Positions 38,011 to 47,123 of a stretch of DNA of 64,000 nt are shown here, piece after piece. The position numbers and the translations under genes are program-made. The notes below the pieces were generated by a model. That model did no database searches. It was given only the letters and a program-made list of their open reading frames with translations, and was not told the origin of the DNA. Each line of letters starts with the position of its first letter. Position 1 is the stretch's first letter. The DNA is from an uncultured bacterium. GTDB taxonomy: Bacteria > Cyanobacteriota > Vampirovibrionia > Gastranaerophilales > Gastranaerophilaceae. The stretch covers positions 78,243 through 142,242 of the forward strand of contig CACWTN010000003.1 of the NCBI GenBank assembly GCA_902763805.1, read 5' to 3'.

Positions 38011-38053
38011 CTGTCATTCTGAACCCGACTATAAAATCAGGGTGAAGAATCTA
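38011..38053. repeat. TCATTCTGAA...GTGAAGAATCT interspersed repeat
   Basis: TGTCATTCTGAACCCGAC followed after 8 bases by TCAGGGTGAAGAATCT. ATTCTgAaCCCgA pairs with TcaGGGtgAAGAAT as an imperfect stem. This wording is a familiar type of short intergenic repeat in bacterial genomes. It lies between the divergent cupin and secreted protein genes. Confidence 0.5.
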
Positions 38054-38172
38054 AAAAACAAATTTACAGAGGTATATAATTATTAAGATTTTTTATTGTG
38101 TGCAACTATATATTTTTTGTTCTATAATACTCTAAAAGAGTAGTATTATTAAAGAAGAGAAAGAGAAATATA

Positions 38173-38859
38173 ATGAAAAAATTTATATCTGTTGTATTAA
38201 TTTTATTAATAAATTTCATGACAACAATACCTGCATTATCAGAAACAAATGAATACGGAGAAACAGACCAAAAAGTTCTTTCTACATCTGTTGAAGACGA
38301 AACTGTTTATTTAAGTCCAAAAAATGTATATGTATTAGAAACGGAGTCTGACATAGATGTAAACGAAACAAACACAGGTGATGAAATATATTTCAGGCTG
38401 GTATCAAAAGTAAAAGCATCTAACGGAATGGTTCTGCCGGAACATACAAGGTTTATAGGCAAATTTAAAAAAGTAAAAAAGAGTGAACCTATGTTTAAAA
38501 GGGCAAAAGCATATATATTAATTGATAAAATAATTTTCCCGGATGAAAAAATTTATACTGTCAGGATGGAGCCAAAAAGCGGAAGCGATTTAAAATCTTC
38601 TCAAATTTTAAATACTCTTAGGGCATTTCCTGCCGGTATAGGTATTCTGACATTTTCTATAATAAGTGTTGCAGTGGTTGCTGTAGAATCTGTAACTGTT
38701 GTAGGTTTAGTTGTTGTTCCGAGGACTTGTAAAGGTTTCGGAATATTAATCAGCTCAATGGCAAAAGGTTTGAATTATAAATTAAAAGCAGGAAGTAAAA
38801 TTTCGTTTAAATTAAATACTCCTGTATATGTAAAAGCAAGCGATATAATGTCAAAATAA
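38173..38859 (+). CDS. Secreted protein of unknown function
   Basis: 228 residues with a signal peptide (about 1-23, ending PALSE). The mature protein has a beta-rich half (DEIYFRLVSKVKASNGMVLPEHTRFIGKFKKVKKSEP) with the look of a small SH3-like or TraB/VirB10-like barrel. A hydrophobic helix lies at about 150-185 and a final strand block KAGSKISFKLNTPVYVKASDI. TATAAT at 38123-38128 and AGAAGAGAAAGAG before the ATG give plausible expression signals. No family recognised with confidence. Confidence 0.65.
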   Translation: MKKFISVVLILLINFMTTIPALSETNEYGETDQKVLSTSVEDETVYLSPKNVYVLETESDIDVNETNTGDEIYFRLVSKVKASNGMVLPEHTRFIGKFKKVKKSEPMFKRAKAYILIDKIIFPDEKIYTVRMEPKSGSDLKSSQILNTLRAFPAGIGILTFSIISVAVVAVESVTVVGLVVVPRTCKGFGILISSMAKGLNYKLKAGSKISFKLNTPVYVKASDIMSK

Positions 38860-38958
38860 ACGAGCTGATAAAATATTCAGTGCAAAATGTTTTCTCATTT
38901 TTATTCTAAAACAACAGTAGGTTTGAGAATTTTGAACAGAGATTTTGAGAATTTTATA

Positions 38959-38987
38959 TTGACATGTTGTATGGTATAGCATACAAT
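38959..38987 (+). promoter_or_regulatory. Consensus promoter with embedded operator for the toxin-antitoxin pair
   Basis: TTGACA at 38959-38964, a 17-base spacer and TACAAT at 38982-38987. A perfect inverted repeat (TTGTATG at 38967-38973, CATACAA at 38980-38986) covers the spacer and -10, as expected for an operator bound by the antitoxin. The expected transcription start is at about 38994, which is the first base of the toxin ATG, so the message would be leaderless. Confidence 0.8.
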
Positions 38988-38993
38988 ATAATT

Positions 38994-39305
38994 ATGAAAC
39001 AAATTGTTTATTATACAACCTTGGACAAGAAATGTCCTTATTTAGATTGGTACAATTCTCTTGACAAAAGCATCAGAAAGAGAATAGATATGAGAATTGA
39101 TAAACTAGAAGAAGGGCATTATGGTGATTATAAATGTATATCAAATGATTTGTTTGAACTCAGATGTAAATTTGGTTCAGGTTACAGAATCTATTTTACA
39201 GAAGAAGAAAATGTAATAGTTCTTATTTTGTGTGCAGGCGATAAATCGACACAAAAGAAAGATATACAAAAAGCAAAAGAAATAATTAAAGAAATAAAGG
39301 AATAA
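38994..39305 (+). CDS. higB: RelE/HigB-type toxin
   Basis: 103 residues from the ATG at 38994. An earlier in-frame ATG at 38964 lies inside the promoter -35 region and is rejected. The fold signature is that of HigB/phage Gp49-like mRNA interferases: the conserved DWYNSLDKSIRKRIDMRIDKLEEGHYGD, then LFELRCKFGSGYRIYFTEEENVIVLILCAGDKSTQKKDIQKAKE. The Arg and Lys residues of the strand region are the usual RNA-contacting set. Toxin-first order is as in higBA. Three bases separate it from the antitoxin gene. Confidence 0.88.
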   Translation: MKQIVYYTTLDKKCPYLDWYNSLDKSIRKRIDMRIDKLEEGHYGDYKCISNDLFELRCKFGSGYRIYFTEEENVIVLILCAGDKSTQKKDIQKAKEIIKEIKE

Positions 39306-39308
39306 AAT

Positions 39309-39632
39309 ATGAAAATTAAGCAAGAAATATTAAATAGAGGTATTACTCATGAACAACATATGCAAGAGGTCCTTAAGGATAATGAGTACCAAAAAGACTA
39401 CTTGCGATTGAATATTGAAGAATACGCTAAAAATGGTGATTATGCGTTATTTTTCAAATCGCTTGAAAGGGTTGTAAAAGTTCGTACAACAATAAGCCAG
39501 CTTGCAAAAGATTTGGAAATGAATCGTTCAAATTTGTCTAATATTTTGAAAGGTAAAGTCCAGCCGAGTTTTGATACAACAATGAAAATTCTGCGAGGCT
39601 TGGGTGCTGAAATAGAAGTAAAATTTGCATAG
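39309..39632 (+). CDS. higA: HigA-type antitoxin with XRE helix-turn-helix
   Basis: 107 residues. The N-terminal half probably wraps the toxin. The C-terminal half is a Xre/Cro helix-turn-helix (ISQLAKDLEMNRSNLSNILKGKVQPSFDTTMKILRGLG) that would bind the inverted repeat at the promoter. The pair is a chromosomal type II toxin-antitoxin module, probably autoregulated. Its position next to repeat-rich accessory DNA fits a mobile or recently gained unit. Confidence 0.88.
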   Translation: MKIKQEILNRGITHEQHMQEVLKDNEYQKDYLRLNIEEYAKNGDYALFFKSLERVVKVRTTISQLAKDLEMNRSNLSNILKGKVQPSFDTTMKILRGLGAEIEVKFA

Positions 39633-39638
39633 GAATGA

Positions 39639-40133
39639 ATGAGTAATATGAACACAGCTTTAATAATATTAATGTCAATATTTTTCTTTTTAGTTTTAGT
39701 ATATATAACCTTAAAAATATTTGTAAAACTAAAAAAAAATCAAAATAAGAAATGGATTGTTGGTATTGTAATCATATTGGCTATTATGAGCTGTATTCAA
39801 TCTATAATAACAGAGCCCATAAGCGAATTATGTGTTTGTGATAATACAAATTGTACTATATCAAGGCATTATATATTTAAAAGAAATATAAGTGAACGTA
39901 TTGATAAAAATACGGAAATAACAATAGTAACACATAATGGTAAATGGTTGGTATATGAACTTAAACCAATATTTAAGTCTGTTTATATGGAAGAAATAAA
40001 TGCAAAAAACGATATGTCAAAAATAAGCGATAATGCAAATATTAATATAAAGAAATATAATTTCATTACAATATTATATAGCGTAGTTACAATTTTATTA
40101 ATTTTTCTTTTTATAAAATTTTCAATAAAATAA
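39639..40133 (+). CDS. Small membrane protein, unknown
   Basis: 164 residues with three hydrophobic helices (about 7-28, 39-58 and 142-163) and a central soluble loop with two Cys (ELCVCDNTNC region, four Cys in total with the membrane one). It follows the antitoxin by 6 bases and may be co-transcribed with it. Very AT-rich codon use. Not recognised. Confidence 0.55.
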   Translation: MSNMNTALIILMSIFFFLVLVYITLKIFVKLKKNQNKKWIVGIVIILAIMSCIQSIITEPISELCVCDNTNCTISRHYIFKRNISERIDKNTEITIVTHNGKWLVYELKPIFKSVYMEEINAKNDMSKISDNANINIKKYNFITILYSVVTILLIFLFIKFSIK

Positions 40134-40144
40134 TTTAAAACAAA

Positions 40145-40745
40145 ATATTTTCAAATTACCTATTTTGTCCTTTTGCGTGATTTAGATTTTGTCGGCATTT
40201 GGGGGATAAATATATAAAACTTGTGACAAAAATTGGAATTTTGACGCCCGAAAATGATACTTTGAGGTAGTTTGAGATTTTTTGTTTTTAAAACTTCCGA
40301 CCGCTAGGATTTAGTGTTTATGGGGTAAATAAGGGACATCTCAAACTCTTCCAAAATCTCAAACTATCAAAAAAATTACACTCATTGTAAAAGCACAGGC
40401 GGTTTGAGAAGAAAGAACAAAGATATTGAAAATTTCTAATATAAAAACATTGTTTTAGCTTATTATTGTTGGGTTTCACCCAACCTACTTACTATTTTTG
40501 TACTTTTGTATAATTTAGATTCTGTCGATATTTAAGACGAATATTTATTATTTCAAATTTCCATTATTGGAATTTTGAAGACTGAAAATGTACTTTTGAG
40601 ATAGTTTGAAAATTTTATTTCTGACCTAACAAAATCGCTAGGATTTACTAAAATTGGCACTTTTGCTGTAAAGGCACAGTCAATTTGAGGGGAAAGAACA
40701 CAGCTTTTGATAATTTTTGGTGCAAAAAATTGCACCCTACTAAAC
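40145..40745. repeat. Two degenerate copies of a ~300-bp intergenic repeat (units A1, A2)
   Basis: A1 (about 40145-40490) and A2 (about 40491-40745) share ordered blocks. These are TTTAGATTTTGTCGGCATTT, then TTGGAATTTTGA-G-C-GAAAATG, then a CCGACCGC-AGGATTTA block, then GTAAAAGCACAGGCGGTTTGAG with GAAAGAACA. A1 ends in the stem-loop TTGTTGGGTTTCACCCAACC (40467-40490). A2 ends in GGTGCAAAAAATTGCACC (40720-40737). No coding potential. The remainder of the gap 40134-40937 shows only AT-rich sequence and the CTTGCCAAAATCCGCT block near 40771. Confidence 0.6.
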
Positions 40746-40937
40746 TAAACTAAAGTCTACCCTACGGGCTCTTGCCAAAATCCGCTAGCAAATTTTATTT
40801 TTATTAGTTTTATAATACATGTAAAAATTTGTAAAATCTAAATACAAAATCAGGCAATTTATAAAACGTAAATAACTTTATTATAGTATAAGTGTAGATA
40901 TAGTTGTATGCATAAATGTGCAGAAGGAGTTAATAAA

Positions 40938-41381
40938 ATGTCATTAAATATTCAAAACAATGTGACAATGCCCCAAAATCAAATAGCTTTTAGTGCTAAA
41001 AAACCTAAACTTCCAAAAGGTAAAATTAGTTGGCTTGATGCGTCACCTGAAACGGTAAAAGAAAGTGGCTCGAAAACTACTCTCTACAATGGGTTGATTG
41101 AAGAATTAAAGAGTTTAAAAAAGCCAATACAAGATACACAACAACTAGAACATGAACACACACAAGCTATGAGAGCTCAGGCTTTAGCACAAATCGATAC
41201 AAAAACATTAACAACTCCAAATAGTTTATTGGATATACCTGCAGATAATGCTCATTTTATAACTAAAGACCTTGAAACAGATGTAGCAGCTAATATCGGA
41301 CGAAGATTGAAAGAACAATTGCTTCGTGAACAGGGATGGCGATTTGATGCAGCAAAGGATATAGAAGGTTATAAAATTTAA
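40938..41381 (+). CDS. Small tagged protein, unknown
   Basis: 147 residues from the ATG at 40938, chosen because AAGGAG lies 9 bases upstream; a GTG/ATG 30 bases earlier overlaps the ribosome binding site. The N-terminus MSLNIQNNVTMPQNQIAFSAKKPK carries the Asn/Gln-rich tag ending F-S-A. The rest is helical and Gln/Leu-rich with an EQLLREQGWRFD block near the end. It is surrounded by repeats. Function unknown. Confidence 0.6.
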   Translation: MSLNIQNNVTMPQNQIAFSAKKPKLPKGKISWLDASPETVKESGSKTTLYNGLIEELKSLKKPIQDTQQLEHEHTQAMRAQALAQIDTKTLTTPNSLLDIPADNAHFITKDLETDVAANIGRRLKEQLLREQGWRFDAAKDIEGYKI

Positions 41382-41394
41382 AATTGCAATTTTT

Positions 41395-41900
41395 AAACAG
41401 TAGCCAGCTCGTAGGTTGGGGTTTCTACCCCAACAATAGCTATTGAGTGCAAATATATGCAAAAGTGTGCAAGAATAGTGCAAAAAATAAGTAAAAAGTG
41501 CAAGTAAAGTTACCTTTCGTCCGTTTTGCATTTTAAATTCTCAATCAACTTCCAACCGCTATGATTTAGTGTTGTTGGGCAAGTATGCCCAACCTACTCT
41601 TGTTTTCTTATTGTCAAAGCGGACAAAAAAATTGTAAAAGAACATTCGGGTTGAGAAGAAAGAACATATAAATTGAGAATTAAAAAAGTATATGTTGGCA
41701 TTACTATGCTAACAAAAGGGGTAAATAATTATAGTCGGTTTGGTAAAACCAACCTATAAACTAAATCACAGTGAAATGTAAAATAACAATCGGTTTTAGA
41801 AGGCAAAACAGATAGTTTGACATTTTTATTGTATGAAAGATTGCTATGCTTTATTATCGTTGGGCTTCACCCAACCTTGCTTAGCGATTTTTTGACACCA
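41395..41900. repeat. Degenerate repeat units A3 and A4 with REP-like stem-loops
   Basis: Three stem-loops occur: GTAGGTTGGGGTTTCTACCC (41411-41435), GTTGGGCAAGTATGCCCAAC (41573-41593) and CGTTGGGCTTCACCCAACC (41859-41877), plus TCGGTTTGGTAAAACCAACC (41735-41754). Between them are ATTTAGTGTTGTT, GTTGAGAAGAAAGAACAT and AATCGGTTTTAGAAGGCAAAAC blocks that match parts of unit A1. No coding potential is visible in 41382-42106. Confidence 0.5.
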
Positions 41901-42106
41901 GTTTGCGAAATTTAGGAAAGTTAACAAAAATTTTAGTTGATTTTTTGTAAAAAATGTAACAATTTGTCCAAATTTGTTAAAGTTTTTTGAAAAAATGCCG
42001 ATATACATGGAGAGAATGTGTAACTTAATAATTTATTCAGTTGCACTCGTAAGATATAGTAAGGATTGGCAGGATTTTTATATGACAATGCTTATTAAAG
42101 ATTTAT

Positions 42107-42128
42107 AAAATACTATTTATAGTATTTT
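42107..42128 (+). promoter_or_regulatory. Hairpin immediately before the calpain-like gene's ribosome binding site
   Basis: AAAATACTA pairs with TAGTATTTT around a TTTA loop (9 bp). AAAGGA follows at once and the ATG is at 42142. The hairpin could limit translation initiation or protect the 5' end; either is inference. Confidence 0.4.
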
Positions 42129-42141
42129 AAAGGATAAAAAT

Positions 42142-44391
42142 ATGACAAACGGTAATACAATAAAATTTCAAGGCAAAACATATAATCTTGACGATATAAG
42201 AGCCGGAATACAAAAGAAGGACTTTGAATCGACAGGAAATAGTGTTCTATTATCACTTTTTGATTCTTTGGATAAACAAGACAAATACGGATTTAAAAAT
42301 AAAACATTAGATATAAATGAAACAAAAGAATTAATACAAAATCTTATTAAAGTTGCTGGAGATGATAAACTTTCAAAAAGAGAGGCTGAAAAATATCTTG
42401 CATCACTTGGTATTAAAGATGTGAAAGTTGCTGATTTAATGCAATTTTTAGATTTTGTTATAAAAAAATCAAATGATATAAAAGAAACTACATATAACCA
42501 AAAACGAAATTCTACTATCATAGAATACAAAGAGGGATATTATGATGAAGTTTTATATGACGGCAGACACGCAGTAAAAGCAAAAGAATCAAAAGATACA
42601 AGTTTAGAGTCAAGTTTTGAACTTAATGTTCCATTTACTAAAATGGCAGATGGAGATGGTAATCTTATTGTAAATGATAAACAAAATGAACATGATTACC
42701 GCATTGATATTGAAGAAATAATCTCAAAGAATAATTTGGATAAATCAAAGGCTAAGATATCTTATGATAATAAATTTAATCCTCCAATAATGAATGGAAT
42801 TACATATTATGACGATGATGGTAACGAGGTATTAAAAGTCAGTTATAAAGAAAGTCAATTTAATAATTTATCAAAGTATTATGTCAATGATGACGGTAAG
42901 ACTATTATTAGCTCAATAGAATATAAACAGGAGGATAATTGGACAAAATTAGGTATATTCAGAGGTCAATACTTAACTTCTATTTCAACTCTTAATAATG
43001 ATAGAAGTGTTGTTTTATCAAAGACAGTTTTTGATAATAAGAATCAAACAAGGATTGCACAATATACATATAATCCTGAAACCAATCGTTCGACCGAAAT
43101 TGAGTATGATTATATATCGGGCAGACAAAAAACATTAAAAGAGCTTGATGAAAAAGGTAGAGTAGTAAAAGTTAAACATTATGATAATAATGAAGAAATT
43201 GAAAATACTGAAATAAATGAATATATTGGAAATAGTCAGGAACCTTTTAAAACAAAAAAATTTGACAAAAATAATCAAATTGTTGATTTTAACAATAACT
43301 CAAATAAGGACAATATTAGTGCATTAGATATTCTAATATATGGTGAGAATTATAATTTACTTAAAATTTTAGAAAAGGATATCAATGATTTGGCTGCAAG
43401 AGAACTTTTAAATGCAACAATTGAAAATATTAAAAATACGAAATTGAAATTAAATGGAGAATTATTATCATTTTTTGGTGATAAGTATAAAGTAGATATT
43501 AAAAATTTTATATTACAAATGCTTGATAAATGCAAAACTTCCATGGATTTTTATGAAATTAAAAAGACTTTGAAATTATGTGAGATATCACCTAATAATG
43601 CATTATTAAGAAATAAATATTTGTATCCAATATTAAATCAACTATATAATAACCAGCCGGATGGTACATTAGATCAAGTTAATTATCAAGGTTTTGTAGG
43701 AGATTGTTGGTTATTAAGTGCAACCAGTTCAATATCTGAAGTGCCAGAAGGTGGCCAAGAATACATAAATTCATTATTTAAAAAAGATAAAAACGGAAAA
43801 ATAGTTGATGAAGACGGAAATGTAACTGTTATTTTAAATAATGAAAAAAATAACTATGTTATTTATAGGCAGGAACGGGAAATTGAAAATACTCCATTTT
43901 CACTAGGGGAACCAAACATGAGAGTATTAGAAATTGCATTTGACAAATATGCAAAAGAGAATACATTAAATGAAAAAAAATATTTGGATGGAGGAAAATC
44001 ACAATATGCATTTGAAGTATATAGTGGAAATAAAACAATATATGCTGAAAGAAAATGTGATAAACTGGGAGTTACAGTAGATGGTAAATTTATAGAAATC
44101 TCGCCAGAAAATGCAGATAAAATTGCAAATATTCCTATTGTAATAAATGATATAACAATAAAAGATATACAAAATTTAGCCAAACTAAAAAAGAGAATGG
44201 CTTTTTGTTGTGATAGTGAAAATTATGGAGGAGGACATGCATATTACGTTAAAAATATAAGAGAAAATAGTATTGAAGTTAAAGAACCATCAAATACAGA
44301 AAATGTTTCAACATATTCACATGAAGGATTCTTAGCAACCTACGAAAACGCAACAATATTTATATTGCCTAAAAATATAAATAGCCAGTAG
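42142..44391 (+). CDS. Calpain-like cysteine protease
   Basis: 749 residues. N-terminal tag-like start MTNGNTIKFQGK; residues 30-115 carry EF-hand-like acidic helices. Residues about 130-370 contain repeated Tyr/Asp/Gly strands like the YD-style proteins near 6-7 kb. The C-terminal domain is papain-like of the calpain (C2) type: QGFVGDCWLLSA places the nucleophile at Cys522, and GGGHAYYVKNI gives His699. In calpains the third residue is Asn before Pro-Trp (NPWG); here the aligned position is Glu715 in KEPSN, so the Asn is not certain. No signal peptide. Embedded in repeat-rich, very AT-rich DNA, suggesting accessory origin. Confidence 0.8.
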   Translation: MTNGNTIKFQGKTYNLDDIRAGIQKKDFESTGNSVLLSLFDSLDKQDKYGFKNKTLDINETKELIQNLIKVAGDDKLSKREAEKYLASLGIKDVKVADLMQFLDFVIKKSNDIKETTYNQKRNSTIIEYKEGYYDEVLYDGRHAVKAKESKDTSLESSFELNVPFTKMADGDGNLIVNDKQNEHDYRIDIEEIISKNNLDKSKAKISYDNKFNPPIMNGITYYDDDGNEVLKVSYKESQFNNLSKYYVNDDGKTIISSIEYKQEDNWTKLGIFRGQYLTSISTLNNDRSVVLSKTVFDNKNQTRIAQYTYNPETNRSTEIEYDYISGRQKTLKELDEKGRVVKVKHYDNNEEIENTEINEYIGNSQEPFKTKKFDKNNQIVDFNNNSNKDNISALDILIYGENYNLLKILEKDINDLAARELLNATIENIKNTKLKLNGELLSFFGDKYKVDIKNFILQMLDKCKTSMDFYEIKKTLKLCEISPNNALLRNKYLYPILNQLYNNQPDGTLDQVNYQGFVGDCWLLSATSSISEVPEGGQEYINSLFKKDKNGKIVDEDGNVTVILNNEKNNYVIYRQEREIENTPFSLGEPNMRVLEIAFDKYAKENTLNEKKYLDGGKSQYAFEVYSGNKTIYAERKCDKLGVTVDGKFIEISPENADKIANIPIVINDITIKDIQNLAKLKKRMAFCCDSENYGGGHAYYVKNIRENSIEVKEPSNTENVSTYSHEGFLATYENATIFILPKNINSQ

Positions 44392-44395
44392 TTAT

Positions 44396-44690
44396 GTAGG
44401 GTGTAATTTTTTGCAACAAATTTTCAAATTACCTATTTATGTCTTTTTGCGTAATTTAGATTTTGTCGGCATTTGGGGGTAAATTTTGGTATTTTAAAAT
44501 TCTGAAATTGGAATTTTGAGGACAGAAAATGAACTTTTGGGGTAATTTGAAGGGGTAAATAAATTTTATTTCCGACCGCACAAAATCGCCAAACTTACTA
44601 GATTTAGCATTTATGCCTACTATGTTTATTTACCCTTTCCGAGCAAATGTCCTGTTAAAAGGTAAAAATACACTCATCCCAAAATAAAAA
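44396..44690. repeat. Degenerate repeat unit A5
   Basis: GTAGGGTGTAATTTTTTGCA at 44396-44415 is the reverse-oriented counterpart of the 40720-40737 stem. From 44421 the sequence follows unit A1 closely: TTTTCAAATTACCTATTT, then TTTAGATTTTGTCGGCATTT, then TTGGAATTTTGAGGACAGAA, then TTTCCGACCGC. This accounts for the gap 44392-44722 between the protease gene and tRNA-Ser. Confidence 0.6.
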
Positions 44691-44722
44691 TCGGCATAAC
44701 AAAAGTCATACCGATTTTTATA

Positions 44723-44809
44723 CAGAGGGGATGGGATTCGAACCCACGGTGGAGTTGCCCCCACACAACCCTTCCAAGATTGCACCATCAACCACTCGGA
44801 CACCCCTCT
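44723..44809 (-). tRNA. tRNA-Ser (anticodon GGA)
   Basis: 87 bases on the minus strand. Acceptor stem AGAGGGG/CCCCTCT, discriminator G, no encoded CCA. The anticodon stem CAATC/GGTTG encloses TTGGAAG, giving anticodon GGA (UCC codons). A long variable arm (TGTGGGGGCAACTCCACC region) and GGTTCGAATCC T-loop confirm a class II serine tRNA. Confidence 0.95.
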
Positions 44810-44999
44810 ATAGTTGTTACTATATTATATATAAGACAAAATACGTTGTAAAGATTTTTGTTGTTTCTCTTCTTTTTTTATATTAATACCTTTATTCTTG
44901 ATTTATACTTAGCCACTCAAAATACATTTGTCCCCCCTCTTGAAATAGGGTTATCCTGATGATAAACTCCATGTTATAAGAAGAGAAAAGGAGTATAAT

Positions 45000-46850
45000 A
45001 TGGTTTGTTTAACATTACAAAAAAATGACGCTAAACTTATAAGCGAAGCATTGAAAGTTTTGGGGAAAGATAATCTTGCTCTGATTATTCACGGAAGCAG
45101 TTTTCCTTCCTGTGACGGAGAAGATACAGGCTTCGGTACATTTAACTCGGCTGCCGGACATTCTTTAATCGATTATGCATCAGGTATTTTTAATGCTCTG
45201 CAGTTAGGACCTGCAGGGAAAACAAAAAGCTCTGATTCATCACCTTATACAGGAACTATTTTTTCAGGCAATCCGCTCTTTATTGATTTGAAACAGTTAA
45301 CAGACAAAAAATGGGATCACATTTTATCTGAAGAAACTTTTAATAAAGTAGTTGCAAATAACCCTAAGCAAAATACGGGAAGGACTTGCTATTCTTATAT
45401 TTTCAAAGCTCAGAATGAAGCTTTGAAGGAAGCGTGGAATAATTTCAAAAACGGTAAAAAACTTCACAAAGAATTTGAAAAATTTAAAAAAGAAAATGCT
45501 TTCTGGCTTGATAATGATTCTTTGTATGAAGCTCTTTCAATAGAAAACGGAAATGATTACTGGTACATTTGGAAAAATGAAACAGATAAGAGATTACTGA
45601 ATCCGAAAAATGACGAAGAAAAGAAAGCTTTTGCAAAGAGAATTGATGAAATAAAGAAAAAATATTCTGATGAAATTGATTTCTACAAGTTCTGTCAGTT
45701 TGTACTTGAAGAACAAAACGAAGAAACAAAAAAATACGCTCTTAAAAAAGGTATCAAGATGATAGCAGACCGTCAGGTCGCATTCTCTGACAGAGATGCT
45801 TGGGCATACCAGTCATTGTTCCTTGAAGGCTGGTTCCTCGGCTGCCCTCCTGATTACTTCTCAAAAGACGGTCAGGCTTGGGGCTTCCCTGTTATGGATC
45901 CTGACAAGATGTACAACAAAGACGGTTCACTGGGCGAAGGCGGAATTCTTATGAAAAATCTTTTCAAAAAGATGTTCAAAGAAAACCCCGGCGGTGTCAG
46001 AATTGATCATATTGTAGGTCTAATTGATCCTTGGGTTTATAAAGTCGGTAAAAAACCGATGTGCGAAGACGGTGCAGGCAGATTATATTCTTCACCTGAA
46101 CACCCTGAACTTAAAAAGTATGCTATTGCAAGAGAAGAAGACTTAGACTGGACTCTTGAAGCCGATAAAGAAAAAAGAGTTAAAACACTCTCTGATGAAC
46201 AAATCGCATTGTATGGCAGACTTATTGAAAAAATTGTTATCGGCGCAGCAAAAGAATGCGGTTTGGATAAGAATGCAATTGTTTGCGAGGATTTGGGTAC
46301 TCTTACAAACCCTGTTGATGCCGTTATGAAAAAATACGGACTTCAGGGTATGAGATTAACTCAGTTTGTTCTTCCTGAAAAACCTGAACATCCGTACAGA
46401 TGCAAAAATATTACGGAAAATGTTTGGAATATGGTTGGCACTCACGATAACAATCCTATTGAAAAATGGGCAGAGTCTATGATTAATACCCACGAAGGAT
46501 ATTTGCATGCCAAAAACCTTGTGGAAGATTTATTTGCTGATGCAGAGAACAAAGATGATATTATCGTTAAGATGACAACAGATAAAGAATTTCTGAAGTT
46601 CGTTAAACTTGTTGAGATTTTTGCATCTAAAGCAAGAAATGTTCAGATATTCTTTACAGATTTCTTCCAGATTAACGAAACTTATAATACACCGGGAACT
46701 TCAGGTGATCAGAATTGGTCACTGAGATTGCCTAATAATTATAAGGATATGACTCCAATCGACTTGCACGCAATTCTTAAACAGGCAATTTTGTCCCGAG
46801 GCAAAGAATTTGCAGATAAACATTCAAAACTTCTTGCTAAGTTGGGTTAG
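45000..46850 (+). CDS. malQ: 4-alpha-glucanotransferase (GH77 amylomaltase)
   Basis: Moves alpha-1,4-glucan chains between acceptors in maltodextrin/glycogen metabolism. The GH77 nucleophile Asp lies in GGVRIDHIVGL, the acid/base Glu in VCEDLGTLTNPV and the stabilising Asp in GTHDNNP. DRQVAFSDRDAWAYQSLF and CPPDYFSKDGQAWGFPVMDPDKM are the donor-site blocks. At 616 residues it is about 100 longer than the common 500-residue form, largely a Lys-rich helical insert around 155-245. AGGAG precedes the ATG by about 7 bases and a terminator follows. No glycogen genes are adjacent. Confidence 0.92.
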   Translation: MVCLTLQKNDAKLISEALKVLGKDNLALIIHGSSFPSCDGEDTGFGTFNSAAGHSLIDYASGIFNALQLGPAGKTKSSDSSPYTGTIFSGNPLFIDLKQLTDKKWDHILSEETFNKVVANNPKQNTGRTCYSYIFKAQNEALKEAWNNFKNGKKLHKEFEKFKKENAFWLDNDSLYEALSIENGNDYWYIWKNETDKRLLNPKNDEEKKAFAKRIDEIKKKYSDEIDFYKFCQFVLEEQNEETKKYALKKGIKMIADRQVAFSDRDAWAYQSLFLEGWFLGCPPDYFSKDGQAWGFPVMDPDKMYNKDGSLGEGGILMKNLFKKMFKENPGGVRIDHIVGLIDPWVYKVGKKPMCEDGAGRLYSSPEHPELKKYAIAREEDLDWTLEADKEKRVKTLSDEQIALYGRLIEKIVIGAAKECGLDKNAIVCEDLGTLTNPVDAVMKKYGLQGMRLTQFVLPEKPEHPYRCKNITENVWNMVGTHDNNPIEKWAESMINTHEGYLHAKNLVEDLFADAENKDDIIVKMTTDKEFLKFVKLVEIFASKARNVQIFFTDFFQINETYNTPGTSGDQNWSLRLPNNYKDMTPIDLHAILKQAILSRGKEFADKHSKLLAKLG

Positions 46851-46868
46851 TAAAAAATATGATTTAAC

Positions 46869-46898
46869 AAAAAAGACGGATTTTAATCCGTCTTTTTT
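46869..46898 (+). terminator. Terminator after malQ
   Basis: AAAAAAGACGGAT pairs with ATCCGTCTTTTTT around TTTA, giving a symmetric intrinsic terminator usable on both strands. Confidence 0.85.
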
Positions 46899-46981
46899 GT
46901 TATTTTATAAGTGTTAATTATACCCATTGTAAATTTTTGTAAATCTTTTTGAAATCCCCCAAATTATATTTACCCCCACTG

Positions 46982-47010
46982 TTGACACTGATTTTTGTTT
47001 GATTTACGAT
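46982..47010 (+). promoter_or_regulatory. Promoter of the S10 ribosomal operon
   Basis: A perfect TTGACA at 46982-46987, a 17-base spacer and TACGAT at 47005-47010 (four of six matches). The start near 47017 would give a leader of about 107 bases with short self-complementary stretches (AGCAAAAAGCTTATCAGACTGC) before rpsJ, a possible site for ribosomal-protein feedback. Confidence 0.6.
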
Positions 47011-47123
47011 TAAAATGCTATAGTCGAAAGTAATAGCATAATCTTGTGCGGTTTGATAGCAAAAAGCTTATCAGACTGCGGTTACAGGGTTAGGAAGTTA
47101 ATACAAAAATAAAGGAAAAAACA

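Noticed and set aside
40134..42141. Prophage or complete transposon in the repeat-rich segment
   Set aside because: No transposase, integrase or phage structural gene was found, only degenerate non-coding repeats, a toxin-antitoxin pair and small unknown genes.
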